A stretch of DNA of 64,000 nt from Jacaranda mimosifolia (GCA_018894105.1 CM032121.1:40580230-40644229); one strand, 5' to 3'; positions 24,290 through 36,955 are shown, counted from the stretch's first letter. A program made the numbers and translations. The notes: generated by a model not told the origin, from the letters alone.

Positions 24290-26952
24290 CTAAATCTTTT
24301 CCACTGAGTTTACCCACTTCACACGCTTTAGAAGAGATTTATACTCGAGACTTCTGGACCATTCATCAATCTCACGTGCACGCAGAACTGGAAGAGGATG
24401 GGAAAGTTGCCTCGTTTGGGCATTCCTGAACAGCATCGAACAAGGTAAAATATTTATGATATATTAACATACAAAGTTCATAACATCATGACTTGGCTGA
24501 CCTCATATACCACCCGACAGGACTAGAAGAAGCTTTTTCATAAGAGCGAGCTTGCTCCAAGAAGGCATCCACATTTAATTGATCCGCCATAGAGGGGCAG
24601 CCACCAGCTAATTTCATCAGAACGGAGATGACCACCTCTTGTGGGGGCATGGGAGGATGATTAAAGAAGAAGAATTATACTTGATCACATAGTACAAAAG
24701 ATTAATCTCAAATTCTCAATTATATCTACCTTTGGGTCTCGAGCAACAAGAAGGGCTGCCCTATCACAAGTGAGTTCTGCTGCCCGAAGCCAGCGCAAGA
24801 GTTGCTCTTCTAATCGCTGAGCAATCAAACTGCCAAGACCTGTGAGCAAGGAGCTTGTTAAATAGAGCGGATGATTAAGTGTGACAACCAAAATACAAAA
24901 GTTGTATCAGAAAATGTTTCGGTCCTCTCCATTCACATTTGTTAGTTGCCACCACTCTTCATAGAAATTGTTGAGAAAAAATATAAGGAAGTTACAGAAA
25001 CTAAAGTTACAGAAACTAAAGTTACAGTACTTGGCAGATAATTTTCCAAAGTTTGTTATTCCTTCACAAATTAAACAAACAAGGGATTAAAGGAGCTGAA
25101 AGCTACTGAACCCTGCTTCAAATGCTTTTTATCAACCATTGAGCTAGTTTCTGAGTTCAACCTTATGTTTTTTTCTTGGAGTTACTAAATGTTTGGCAGT
25201 TTGGCCAGGTTTTTTTACTTCTTTTTTTTTTTTTTTTTTTTGAGGCCGGGGGGGGGCGTGTTGAGGTGATTATGTTATTACTTCAGAGTTTTAACACTTC
25301 AGCAAAAGCTGAAGAATTAGATCTATTGAGCTTATTCCATGAGAGTATAAGATCGACCATAGCGAGATCTTACCTGGTACTGTATATGCTCCAAGAGTAA
25401 GAATATTAGCAAATGTGAGCCATACACCATGATCACACTTCAGATGACCCAATTCATGAGCCAAAACAGCCTGTATATGATACAGCAAGGAATCATGAAC
25501 AAATTGCTAATTCAACACTTAGATGCTCCAAGATGTTTCTCAAAAACTACATTTCAAGCACCGCTAGAAGTAAGATTAGTTGCATCTGTAATGTGTAAAA
25601 ATGGAAAATAAAAGTGTCCATGATGAATAAGATAAATTGAGGACCTGCAACTCCTTTCTTGACAAAAGCTCCACCAAGCTCGTATGAACAACAACAAACG
25701 GTTTTTTCCCACTGATAGCCAGAGTGTATGCATTGGGCAGAGGACTTTGACGCAAATATAAGTCAGGTGCCTCAATGTTCAGCATACTGGCAGCCTCTAC
25801 CATCAACGCATGAAGTTCTGGAAGCTTTAAAAACAAGAAAAAAAAAAATACTTGCTTTGAGTCAACAAAGCAACCATCCAAAAGAATAATGCAATTGCCA
25901 CAGTTGAATGAAAAAATAAATATGTGAGTACACAAATTCTCAATATTGCAAACATCGTTGAAGTTAAAAATATGCATGAAATGGTGGAACAAAGTACTTT
26001 AAGCCATCCAAAAATAACTCAAAAGAATTTAGATTTCTAAATAGTTATCATAAGTCAGCACTTATTAATAGTAACAAAAGCAACCCTCAGCTATTAGAGA
26101 AATTTTTCATCGCATGATATAGAATTCCTAACATTTGTGATTGAAAAACATTCTTCTGTAATGCATCCATAATTCAATATGAAAAGAGTAGCATAAACTC
26201 ATAGAAGTAATAACCAGTCCTAATCAGAACTTTTATTTACTAAACCTGATTTTCAGAAACAAGAACGGATGTCCCTATATTCTCCAGAAGCATGACTTGC
26301 TCTGCAACAGTTCCTGCAACCATAAATTGATTTTAACTAAAGAACAAATGCTCATATTCAGCCTTCAAAGTTTACTTCAAAAGCACCATTTTCACCAAGA
26401 GAGCTATTAAAACGAATCATCAGAAATGAGATAATCAGCCCTCCTAAGCAATCAAGCGGATTAGTTCTTTCTCATATTTACAAGTAAAAATCCCCAATAA
26501 ATCAAAATATTTATACTAGCTGTTATTTTAACCAAGAATTGCTCAATGATGACAGAATTGCAGTACCTAATAAAGCTTTTCCGATTTCATTTAACCCTGG
26601 AATCGCTCTCAAAATCAACGTATTCTGGAATCACATAAAAACGTATGAAACGAAAAAAAAGCTGAGAATATACAAAAGATCAGAACTTTCGAAATTAAGA
26701 ATAGGAAATCATCAAATAATCAACTACTTGTCTATCCAGAGGATGTCTAAAATCATCTGCGTCAAGATCGCGAATAGCAACGGATGAAGCAGCTCGACAA
26801 ACAAAACGTTTACGCCTTCTTTCACTCTTCACCTGCTTAAGCTTAACTCCACCGGCAAAACTGATTAGCGGCTTATTTGTGGTGTTAAAGCAGAAGCTAA
26901 CCGGGGATAGTTTCTCCGAGAAATTAAGGGAGGGAAGAGGAATTGCAGCCAT
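24290..26952 (-). CDS. PGM48: Plastid M48 metallopeptidase (PGM48-like)
   Basis: Eight exons with consistent phases: 26728-26952, 26567-26624, 26246-26313, 25645-25824, 25374-25470, 24730-24839, 24502-24635, 24290-24425, encoding 335 residues. Zinc-binding HELGH lies at residues 182-186, and Glu231 in AAELTCDRAA is the probable third ligand. This matches peptidase family M48 (Ste24/HtpX type). The N terminus (about 50 residues) is rich in Ser, Arg and Lys and fits a chloroplast transit peptide. The closest relative I recognise is Arabidopsis PGM48 (At3g27110), a plastoglobule protease linked to leaf senescence and carotenoid turnover. The conserved C-terminal segment LSHPLPVLRAREIDEW is in the last exon. 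The last donor is GTCAGC rather than GTAAGT, but the phases and family sequence both require it. Catalytic residues look intact. Confidence 0.93.
25222..25256 (+). repeat. T-run followed by GGCCGGGGGGG
   Basis: Twenty T bases (25222-25241), then GAGGCCGGGGGGGGG. It lies in an intron of the M48 gene and resembles the T-to-G tracts at 10.6-10.8 kb. Confidence 0.9.
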
Positions 26953-28435
26953 TGGAAGAGGAGAGAGAGCTGTGGAGGCGTACGTTAGCGTATGTACTCA
27001 GGTGTCTGCTCCAGTCGTTCCATTTGGTATAATACGCATACACGCCAGCTCTGTCTGTTTGATCCAATCGTATGTTTCTGTCCACAGCCGTAGTCCTGGT
27101 AATTATTTGCCGCCACTTCGTTTTCCGTTGACCTTCTTAGCTCGCAGACCAGTAAAAATCTAGATTAAAAGAAAAACATATTAATTAAATTATTGTGGTT
27201 TGTAGGGATTAAGGCATAATTGTCTTTTCCATTTTCATATAGTAGTTTTTAATTAATTATAAATTGTTGCCAACTAATAAAAAATGATTATTTTAATTAA
27301 TTAGCAGTTTACACGAACAAAAATAACTTTTTGGCCATTCCAAATTAACGAATTAAATAATCCGAAGATTGTATTAAGCATTTCAATTTTGATAATAAAA
27401 AATATATTAGAGGACAAAATTTTAATAATATAATTTATGGGCCCGTTTGGATTTTTTTTCTAAGACATTTTCATTTTTTAGTGAAAATAAATAGTGAAAA
27501 ATTAGTTATAAATTTAAATTTGAAAATAAAATCTTGCTTGAAAGTTTTGTTTAAAATGTAATGATTATAGGGTTGAAAATGAATTGTATTTAAAAAATGT
27601 AATATTTTATATTAAAAATTGTATAAATGTGAGTAAGAAAAAATAAAAAATGATGAAAAGTGAAAATGGAGAGAGAGTGTAATAATGTATTTTGAAAAAT
27701 ATTTTGAGAATGAAAATATTTGTGAAAATAGAGGAGAAGTTGATAATTTTTTATTTTCATTTTCAGCAAAGAATGAAAATGGTGTTTGAAAACAAAACCA
27801 AACGGGCACTGAGTTTGTTCATTTTACAACATCCAAATTACTTTTTCTTTTGTTGAAATTTTCATTTTATTTCTTTAAACTATATTTTTTGTTTTAATTT
27901 TTGAAAATAACAGAGGGACAAACTACGTAAACAACAAGAACTTATATTTTTTATACAAATGAACTTTCATTTTATAGCAATATAGACACAGTATAACAAT
28001 AACCATAAATGTGGAACTTCTTTTCCAAAATTTTAATATTTTAAGACATCTTAGAAAATTTACTAAATCACCAACTCGAACGACAATCCACCAAAATAAC
28101 GTTTGTGTTCAACCCCTTTGCATGGCATGGAAACACATATGGTCGCATTATGATTTGGCCATCAACCAGCCTTTGTTTTCCTTAACATAAATATTACAAG
28201 GGTAAATATAGTGAAGCTACTTGCATCTTCACAAAACACCACTACATTTATTTGGCCACAGACAAGCCAAACCTACAGCCCTCAAGACTATCGCACAACC
28301 AGATTTTGCCTCACAAGCTTGCGCTCCATGGAAAATCTGTGAAAACCACACAAGCGATGCTTCTCAACTACAGCATACGCATACGTCGTTACAATTTGTT
28401 TATGCTGGGTTGGGATTAATGCCTGCAACAGCATT
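26953..28435. other. Intergenic: M48 promoter side and NRP 3' flank
   Basis: Apart from the MITE at 27440-27809, I see no gene. The DNA is AT-rich, with short spurious frames. Confidence 0.5.
27440..27809. mobile_element. MITE with GCCCGTTTGG ends
   Basis: A 370-base AT-rich element that starts GGCCCGTTTGGATTTT and ends AAAACCAAACGGGCAC, i.e. imperfect terminal inverted repeats built on CCGTTTGG. Internal sequence is A/T-rich with ATTTTCATTTT motifs mirrored at the far end. No target-site duplication is certain. Related copies occur at 35849-36202 and 47740-48050. Confidence 0.7.
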
Positions 28436-30119
28436 CTACACACCGGCTTGTTCACAGAGATCTAGCAAGTCCAAGGTCTGCAATACCAGATAAAATATAC
28501 AATTATGAGTTCGATAAGATTATGAGGTTTGCCTGTTGCAGTGAAGAATATTCAGACAGATAATAGGTGGAAATGTTAAGATTAAAACTGACCTCAGGTA
28601 CAGAGAGCTCAAGACGAAACTTAGGGCCATCATAATGATGCAAGACTGGCCTGAAGGCATCTTCCTCCAGAGGCTTGCAGAGTTTCCTAACACGAATTCT
28701 TACCTAGTTGAAAATAACAGATAGCTGGTTAACAATCAAGGTGAGAGATCACCAAATATGTGAATATATAACTGATACTTTAAGTATAATGTTAAATTAC
28801 CTGAGCAGGAAACCTTGATTCACCTTTGCACTTTTTATCTTCCCAAGCAGTAGGATCAATGTTGGCACCCCCAAAAGTTGTTGCCTGTGCAAGAAAAGCA
28901 GTTTGTAAAGTAATTTAAGAAAAGTTTGTTTAAGTCAAAGATTCTTATGATCTGAGAACAATGATAATAGTCATAGCTAAAGTATGTTGACTGTTCCTTG
29001 TTTATTAATATAATGACTATCTTCCCGTGCTTATTTAGCACAAAGCATATGATTTCCATTCCCATCATGTTTGTAAAAGGCAGTGGTTCATGATAGATCT
29101 TATCTTTGTCAGAAAAATATGCCAGGCCAATTGATGCAACTATGTGCTTGAATCATGTTGACGCAAGTGCCATGAAGGAAATTTGCAACATACCTCAAAG
29201 ATACCATGCAACTGATGAGTGGTATAGTTATAGAGGAACAGTGGTAAACCAGGCGTTATTGCCCTCACAGAATCTCTATATCTTGGGGGCAGACCTACAA
29301 CAGACACATGCTCAGCATCAATGGCAACAAAAAGCTGAATATTACAAATAATATATAATCAAAATCAGTACAAACTAACTATCAACTTTGCTCAATATAA
29401 GCAAGCAAATTAAAGCAGCTGCATTTGAATAGGCCACCAATGTACGAACATGTTTGGGGCATAAACTATTATAAAAACTTGGAATTAGATTACCAGAACC
29501 TAAATTTAGTCAAGATGCCAATTTGCAAGAGAAAAAATTCATAGTTACCAAATAGTTGTCTCTTCAGATCCTCCTGCATTGTGTCATTGTTGCAGACAAA
29601 GATATATCCACCAAGAACCTCATTCCTGGGAAGTGTCTCTGCCGCAGGTAAGGTCTTAAACCTTTTGTCAACTGCATTGCTTGCATTTGTGTTGTCCTCC
29701 TTGTTGTTATTGTTGTTGTTGTTGCTGTGATTAGGCTCCTTGATGTGGTTGATATTGTTATATTTGCTTCCAGAGATATTTCCCATAGAGCCAACACTAG
29801 GATTCTGATAAACAGCATTTATATTGTATATTCCATGCCTAAGGGAACTTTTGGTTACATTCTCATTCAACTTTGGCTCCAAGTTTAACATGTTGAAGTT
29901 AAAACTTTCAAACTTGTTATCTTCCTGAAACCCAAAATTATTACTGGGCCTTAATTCAGCAGAACCCTTTGAGAGATCTAAGTTGATCCTTCGCTCGGTC
30001 TTTAACCTAGTTTGTTCAGCTAATTTTGAAGCAGCCGCCAACCACTGGTGATCCTCAGAGACTTTTGACTGTCCTCGGAGCTCATCGCCCAACTGCCAAA
30101 AGCTGTGAATACTCTCCAT
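28436..30119 (-). CDS. NRP: DCD-domain asparagine-rich protein (NRP-like)
   Basis: Five coding exons: 29549-30119, 29194-29294, 28801-28884, 28593-28703, 28436-28477; 302 residues. The N-terminal half (residues 1-165) is low complexity and Asn/Ser-rich, including a run of Asn around residue 135-140 (NHSNNNNNNN). The C-terminal half is a DCD (development and cell death) domain: 'LGGYIFVCNNDT' (about 169-180), 'LPPRYRDSVRAI', 'LFLYNYTTHQLHGIFEA', 'DPTAWEDKKC' and 'SRFPAQVRIRV'. This matches the soybean NRP / carrot B2 / Arabidopsis At5g42050 group, stress-induced proteins in ER- and osmotic-stress cell-death signalling. The start codon is MESIHSFWQLGD; an earlier in-frame ATG exists, but a splice acceptor falls right before this one. 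A 5'UTR intron (about 30121-31371) is inferred. Confidence 0.93.
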
Positions 30120-30120
30120 G

Positions 30121-31371
30121 CTGGAAATTGTAGACAATAATAAACAATGGGACATCATCAGATATCTCACTCAAAATGATATCCAATCAATCAACATGAA
30201 TTGATGTCCCAAAACAAAGCTCTAGAGATGTCGGAGTGCACAAGATAAATACATTGAACCCAAAAAAAAAAATGATACTAGAAAAGGTAGTAGTGAAATT
30301 TTGAATTTAATTATTAATAGTTCAGCTGCAGGCACAACAGAGAAAAGTACCGAACAAAGTTTCCAAAGACCCCAGCACTATGTAAAGGAACTTAAACTAC
30401 AAACTCAGGCAATCCCGTCTCGGAAACTTATTCATCAACTGTTAGTCAACCCACAGTTTCAACGAGCAAAAATACAACTTCAAAAAAAAAAAAGGGGGCA
30501 AGAGATATTCCCCCAACAGATCCTTATAGTTTCACTACCCAAAATTTTCAAGTGAGAAATACTTTCCCTCTACAGTAGTAATTACAATCCCGGTTATAAG
30601 ATACTCCAGGGTTCAAATAAAATTTTCAAATGAGAGAGTTACAGTTTATATATAATAGTATAACATTTTCAACCTCAATAAATTCAAAAAGAGAATCCTG
30701 AAAATGGATAAAGTTAACCATTTTGCCTAGACAGTCCAGAAGGCAAATAACTACTCACTAATGTGCTTCAATTTTCTATTAAAAAAAAAAGAGAAATCCA
30801 TGAGAGAAAATGAAGCAAATTGGAAAAAATTGACAAGTTTCTACAAAGTTCATTACATCTAATAACTTCCGAAAAAACATCAAACACCAACATATTCACT
30901 TTACACCATTCTATTCCCATAAATACCAGTTGAGGAAATTACATTTTGAAAAAATAAAAATAATGATGAAAAGTCAAGATCAAACATCAACGAAAGGGGA
31001 ATTTTCAGCATTTTTTAAATTTCCAGACTTCAAAAGCAATTTGTTCAGATTTGGCCGACATTTAGGCAAATCAAGCCAAAGTCAAATAGGAATTTAAACA
31101 AATTTCCTACAATGCTGATGCCGTTAGTATCAGATTAAGCCACAAAACTGCAAATGCACAAGCAAACACTTAAAATATTCAGCATTTTTCACCCACCAAG
31201 CATAAAAATAATATTTTCAGTAAAAATAAGAACTTTTTAGATTAGTTTTGACTGGAGAAAATCAATGGATTAAGTTCAACAGATCAGCAAAAAGAATATA
31301 TTCGCCAGATGAAAACAAGCCCTAGATTTAGGGATCCAAAGCTCAAAACTCAAGCTAGAGAGAGAAAGTAC
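30121..31371 (-). other. NRP: Predicted 5'UTR intron of NRP
   Basis: On the minus strand a GTACTTTC donor begins at 31371, and an acceptor TTTCCAG ends at 30121, one base before the start codon. The 1.25 kb between is AT-rich with stop codons in every frame. It is inferred from splice signals only. Confidence 0.6.
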
Positions 31372-31439
31372 CGACCTTTATCTCCTCGGCTATGAACTAC
31401 CGGAAGATGCGACAGAGCAACACAGCATATATTTCTCGC

Positions 31440-31447
31440 CTTTTATA
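31440..31447 (-). promoter_or_regulatory. NRP: TATA box of NRP gene
   Basis: The minus strand reads TATAAAAG, about 70 bases upstream of the inferred 5'UTR donor, so transcription should start near 31410. This places a short first exon before the leader intron. Confidence 0.6.
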
Positions 31448-31912
31448 CCAAAAGATTCAACGGAAATGCCCTCGACGGTCTGCTTATTTACGAAACTGTC
31501 ACTGAGTTTTTAAAATTTTGTTGGGGGAAAGCGACAGCGTACTATGAGCCACCTACGACTGCGAGCTCACACGCGCTTCCCACTCTCTTGCTGGCTGTGA
31601 TAAAACTTTTCTGAGCCGTCGGATCAAATTTTCGAAATTAAAGTTGGTAATAAATAACTTTAGGTGGATGACAACTGGGCAAGGGACTGTAGATCGACTT
31701 GGGCCGGAAGTAATAGAAAATTAGGTCACGATGAATGTAACAAGATTCCCGTGCTGCTAATGAAAATGACCCACTAATTCCAAGTTAATTTTCAAAATAT
31801 TGACTATATATTCCTATTACATGGATTTTATTGTAACGTGGTCGTAGATATTTGAGCTTATAAGATATTTTTATCGATTTTGAATTTTGAAATATATATA
31901 TATATAATATAG

Positions 31913-32651
31913 GGTGGCCCCAAAGACCCAACGTGCAGACAACGGCCCAGGGCCCATGAGCCACGTCGACCTTGTTCGACCAGGCGGTGGCCCCAATGGC
32001 CCAACGTTCAGACAACGGCCCAGGGCCCATGGGACACGTCGACTATGTTCGACCAGTCTCCCCCAGACCCAGGCGGGTGCCTCAGAGCCCTCGGATAATA
32101 TCGACCATATTCGACCTCGATTAGGCCGATAGGAGGTCGAATTTTGCACAGTACTCTGCCACCGCATTAAATGCGTTAACTGGCAGCACGCCACCGCATT
32201 AATAACACATGCCATCCCTCACCGTCTGACACGGCAGGCGCCACACCGTATACCGTCTTGTCCTGTAGCATGAAAGGACATCTAGCTGGCAAAATTCAAA
32301 TGGAGGAATGGACTAATTGCCCCTGTGAGGAGGCTGGAGACCCCAAGGGTAAGCCAAGGACTTACCTGTCATTTCCTATAAGGGGAAGAATATAAAAACC
32401 CCTCTATCTTACCTCACAAGGTATACACTCATACACTCTCAAACTACCTTACTCCATTGCTCAATATTGGGAGTCGAATCTAATACTGACTTGAGCGTCA
32501 GAGGGCCTAAGTCGAGGGCCACTCGGCTAGCCTAACGTTTGCCTTGATTGCAGGATTCTCAAACATCATCAACGGAAGATATCCACCTTTGGGTTAAGCC
32601 CAATATAGATAGGAATCAGAGTACTTGCATCACGATTCGAACCCTCATCAA
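31913..32651 (+). mobile_element. Solo-LTR-like retrotransposon remnant
   Basis: This is a 740-base GC-richer block in AT-rich DNA. It begins with a tandem duplication of about 73 bases (31913-31985 and 31986-32058; shared GACAACGGCCCAGGGCCCAT). It then has a TATA box (TATAAAAA, 32391-32398), a transcript-start-like region, and a 3' segment (ACTTGAGCGTCAGAGGGCC, CTTGATTGCAGGATTC) of a kind common in plant LTR U5 regions. It ends CATCA before an AT microsatellite. There is no internal gag-pol and no second LTR, so a solo LTR is the simplest reading. Boundaries and superfamily are uncertain. Confidence 0.55.
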
Positions 32652-33119
32652 TATATATATATATACTTTCAATTACTATTTTCTTAATATTGTGTGCAAA
32701 GTGTATTATTTATTAAGTGGGAAGAGTTTTAACATATTATTTGAATATTTTGCATTTTTGAATTAAATTGTTTTGACAGAAGAATAAGCAACTTCAAGAC
32801 AGAAATTTTGATAATGCGATACTGAAAAAATAGACTCGCGTCATTGAGTGGATAGAGAACTGGATATCATCCAAAATCAAAGGGCTTTAGCATAGGCACT
32901 AAAAAGTAGAAAATTTAGGATAGTAGCACATATCTTATTTTTATAGTTTGTATGTTTTTGCTGCAACTAAAGATGATGACTAGCTATCTCGAATAAGATA
33001 GAGAGGCCTGATATTCTAAAATTAGAAATTATGGAAAAGTAGAAACTCTAAAATTGTTATTTTGAAAATTGTTTTTGGCAATCAATTTTAGGGGAACATG
33101 TTATAGATGTAATTGAGAT

Positions 33120-33580
33120 TAGGCATGGCAATGGGTTCGGGTAATACAGAGCCTCACCCCGAATGAGATAGGTTCGGGGCTAATTAAACGGGTTTCGAGG
33201 ATGTTGTGAATTTTACTAAACTCGCCCCATTTAATAATAAATATATTAATATATACATATAAACATTAGTTAAAACTTAAAAATTTAGAATTCTTTTCAT
33301 GAAATCTTCATCCTAGTTTGGTGTTCCATGAACTAATTTTGGTTAGATTCTCTATTGCAATGAGTGAATCAAATGGACAAAAAAGAGAAAAAAAAAACAA
33401 AAAAATAAAAAGAGTAAATTAAATGGGTTAGACCAGTCAGGTTCGAGGCCAAATGGGAGGCGGGACGGGACGGGACGGGACGAGGCCAAATGAAAGGCAG
33501 GGTGGGGCAAATCTTGGTTACAACAATTGCCATACGAGGCGAGTCTCAGGTCCAGCCAAATCCGCCCATTGCCATGCATA
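33120..33580. mobile_element. GGCATGGCAA-type MITE, copy 1
   Basis: Starts TAGGCATGGCAATGGG and ends CCCATTGCCATGCATA, a clear terminal inverted repeat. Internal landmarks are TTCGGGGCTAATTAAACGGG near the start and a poly-purine stretch with GACGGGACGGGACGGGACG (33473-33484 region) near the end. There is no coding capacity. It shares its layout with the copy at 35279-35695. Confidence 0.75.
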
Positions 33581-34659
33581 GTTGGAATTGAGTTTTAGTG
33601 TAAAATACGTTGACGAACTTTGCGTAGTGGAATTAAAATTGTAATTGGCAAATTTTTATACTTCATAATTAAATTAATGAAATATTATTATTATTTTTGC
33701 ACCATGAATATATGTAAGTTGGAATCCAACCATATTAAATTTTACATTTGTGTTATTAATATCAAATCGGTTAATTATTTCTACATAACCAAAATCATTC
33801 TTTTTCTCTCTTTTACTTTTCAATTATATTATTTCATCTTATTTTATAATTTATTATCGGTTAGTTAAATGAATATAGTAAAATAATTTTAAAAAATAGT
33901 ATTATAAAAAACTAAAATTGCTTTTGAATTTTATATTTTAAAAATTTAAACACACCCATTAAATATATCACTATCACCTTTTAAATTCCTTTTGAGATGG
34001 TAAAAATAGAAAGGGTTTCAGATATATATTTATGTGCACTTGGTTCCTTGCCTTCACAAGTTACATATCAAGCCTACATCCATTGTACCTTATTTGGTGG
34101 GATAGAATAATCCTAACCATCCAAATTGTTTATTCCAAATATGAGGGTATATAGATTCGTGTAGATCATCTATTTCACTGTATAGTTTATTTTTTTATTC
34201 TATTGTATAGATATATGATGTGTTTATTAAATATTTTTTTATAAAAATAATTATTAATTGAAAATCAAATATACTTAGCAGCATATATATATCACATTGA
34301 AATATGAGATAAAATATATAATGAAATAGAAACGCGTTTGTCATCTAGTTTTGATGTTTCCTTGATTCAAGACCATCATTTTTATAACCTCTTTTGTGCT
34401 GTTGCTGTTTTTCTCTGTCATGTTAGATATAGTTAGTAAGATATGCAGTGACACACTTGGTATTGGTGGGGCAAATTTTCTTTTATTAGAAGAATATATC
34501 TTTTTTGAGTGAAATAATTAAATGTATCATCTCCAAAATGTTTGAATAAAAATATTTTTGTATAATAAAAAATATGAAATTAGTGTGCACGTTTAAGGAT
34601 TTATGTATTTTTATAATTATTAAATATAAACACTACATGGTGGTTGTATGTGAGATTAA

Positions 34660-35045
34660 AGATGTTTAGCTAATTAAATTTATTTCAAACATCTTATAAG
34701 TCACATCTTATAAATCACTATATGTTATAAGATGTTCTCAAACTTATGGTATATTTTGTTCTAAAAATAAGTTAACTGGATAAAAATAAGATTTTGGAGT
34801 TTATAAAATGTTAGTAATTATAATTTTATAATTAATATAATTTAAATTAAAAAACATGTTAAATCTTAAAAATAAGCCATAAACTCTTTATTTTTTAAAA
34901 TATCGTTTATAGGACTATAATAATTTACTTGGATATTTATAAACTCTTATTTGAAAATTTACCAAATATTTTATAATATTTTATAAGCTCGTAAATCTTT
35001 TATAAGATATTTTAAAAAATTTATAAGTTCATCCAAATATGAGGT
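34660..35045. repeat. AT-rich CTTATAAG-type MITE-like element
   Basis: Dense in CTTATAAG, ATCTTATAAG and AAAATAAG motifs in both orientations, with an internal block like that at 46663-47023. Ends are poorly defined. Confidence 0.45.
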
Positions 35046-35278
35046 AACTTTTAAATACTGACATGGACATACTATGGCATATGAGCAAAGATTCAATATC
35101 TTCTAAGGCCAATCCTGTCAATAAAAAGATGTAAGATACATCTTTTTTGTACCTATTACACCCACCAAATGCGTTATATAAATACGACAGTATTTTTTAT
35201 GGATTTAATTTTGATAGAACAAATGATCATCGAACTTGGTGTTGGATAGAGTTTTTGATTCGGCTATTTTTGTCGTTA

Positions 35279-35695
35279 GTAGGCATGGCAAGGGGTTTGG
35301 GTAATCCAAGGGTCTACCCCGGATTCACTTCAAATGGGACGGGTTCGGGGCTAATTAAACGAGTTTTGGGGTAGGTATCGAGTCCAGAGCGGGTTACAGG
35401 TTTTACTAAATCCATCGCCGATTAATAATAAACAATTAAATATATTAATATATACATATAAATTTAGTTAAAACTTAAAAACTTATGACTTTTTTCACGG
35501 AATCTTCATCCAAGTTTAGCATCCCATTAACTAATTTTGATTAGATTTCCTATTGCAATAAGTGAATTAAGTGGGAAAACAAAAAACAAAAAACAAAGCA
35601 AAATAAAAAATTGAGTTAAATGGGTTGGACCCCATGGATTCGGGGCCAAATGGGGAACCTCGGGTCCGATCAAACCCGCCTCGTTGCCATGCATA
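35279..35695. mobile_element. GGCATGGCAA-type MITE, copy 2, with TSD
   Basis: A second copy of the 33120-33580 family. Left end GTAGGCATGGCAAGGGG, right end CGTTGCCATGCATA. It is flanked by GTCGTTA at 35272-35278 and 35696-35702, a perfect 7-base duplication (8 with one mismatch), which marks a real insertion and suggests an hAT-like transposase source. Confidence 0.8.
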
Positions 35696-35848
35696 GTCGT
35701 TAATATTGAAAGTGGTGCAATATTGCATCAAAGGGGAATATGTAATAAGGATATTCATTTTCTTTTTGAGAAAACTATATCACAATTATAGATATGAAAG
35801 CCTCAAGTGTGGACGGAATGCTAATGTTCAAGTGTATTTAATTCAGTT

Positions 35849-36202
35849 TAGGGCCGTTTGTTTTTGTTTTTTGAACCTATTTTCATTTTATGTTGAAAAT
35901 AAAAATAGAGAACCATCAAAATTTTCATCATTTTTACATATATTTTCATTCTCAAAATATTCTTCTAAATAAGCTATTACACACTATCTCCATTTTCACT
36001 TTTTATTTTATCCTGTTCATATTTGTACGACTTTTAATGCAAAACTATTATATTTTTCATATATAACTTATTTTCAACCTTATATAATCATCACATTTTA
36101 AACAAAATATTCAAATAATAATTTATTTTTTAAAAATACTTTTATAACTAATTTTTCATTAAAAAATGAAAATATCTTCAGAAAATAAAATTAAACGGCC
36201 TA
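35849..36202. mobile_element. MITE with GGCCGTTTG ends
   Basis: Starts AGGGCCGTTTGTTTTTG and ends AAATTAAACGGCCTATA, imperfect inverted ends. Internal ATTTTCATTTT motifs are mirrored, as in the element at 27440-27809. Confidence 0.6.
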
Positions 36203-36222
36203 TAAGAATTACCAATTATGGG

Positions 36223-36929
36223 TAGGGCTGTCAACGGGTCGAATTTGGATCGGATATGCCATATCAAAATCCGAATCTGATTAACAAAATTTATATCCGA
36301 ATCCAACTCGAAATCAGATAGGATCTTTGTTAATAAATACTATATCCGAATTTGATGGATATTCGAAACCCGATTAAAAATTTTGATCCGATTTCATTTT
36401 TTTTCCTCTTTTTTTTTCTTTCTTTTTTTCCTTTTAAATTTTATAAAAATATTATATTTATAAAATATATATATGTCATATTTGAATTTTTAATAAATTT
36501 TTATTATATATTAGTCAAAAAGTTAAATATTTGAATACTAAACTCCTTTCTCACATTATATTAATGTATAGATAAACTATTATATGTTATTATATTTGAT
36601 ATTTTATCAATATCCCTCTTATTTTTTATGTTAAAAATTCAATATTAATAGTATAATATAGACATTAATATAGATATTAGCTCAATATAATACATAGATT
36701 TTATTTTAAAATATTTATTAATATTATATATAAGAGTATTAATTTAATAAAAAATATTAAGGTTCGGATTCGAATTTTTAACTGTTCGGATTGCTTAATT
36801 CCATATCTGATCCACTTATTTTGGATTTCAAATATTTATAATCGAATTTGATTCATCGAACATTTTAATCAAATAAAATTTAAAATTCGGATCGAATTCA
36901 AATTAAAATTCGATCAATTGACAGCCCTA
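36223..36929. mobile_element. hAT-type MITE with perfect 8-bp TSD
   Basis: A 707-base element with inverted ends TAGGGCTGTCAACGGG and CAATTGACAGCCCTA. It is flanked by ATTATGGG at 36215-36222 and 36930-36937, a perfect 8-base target-site duplication diagnostic of hAT-type insertion. The interior is AT-rich with CGAATCC/TTCGGAT motifs near both ends and no coding capacity. A second copy begins at 63613. Confidence 0.9.
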
Positions 36930-36955
36930 ATTATGGGTTGCAATAAGAACTCCAT

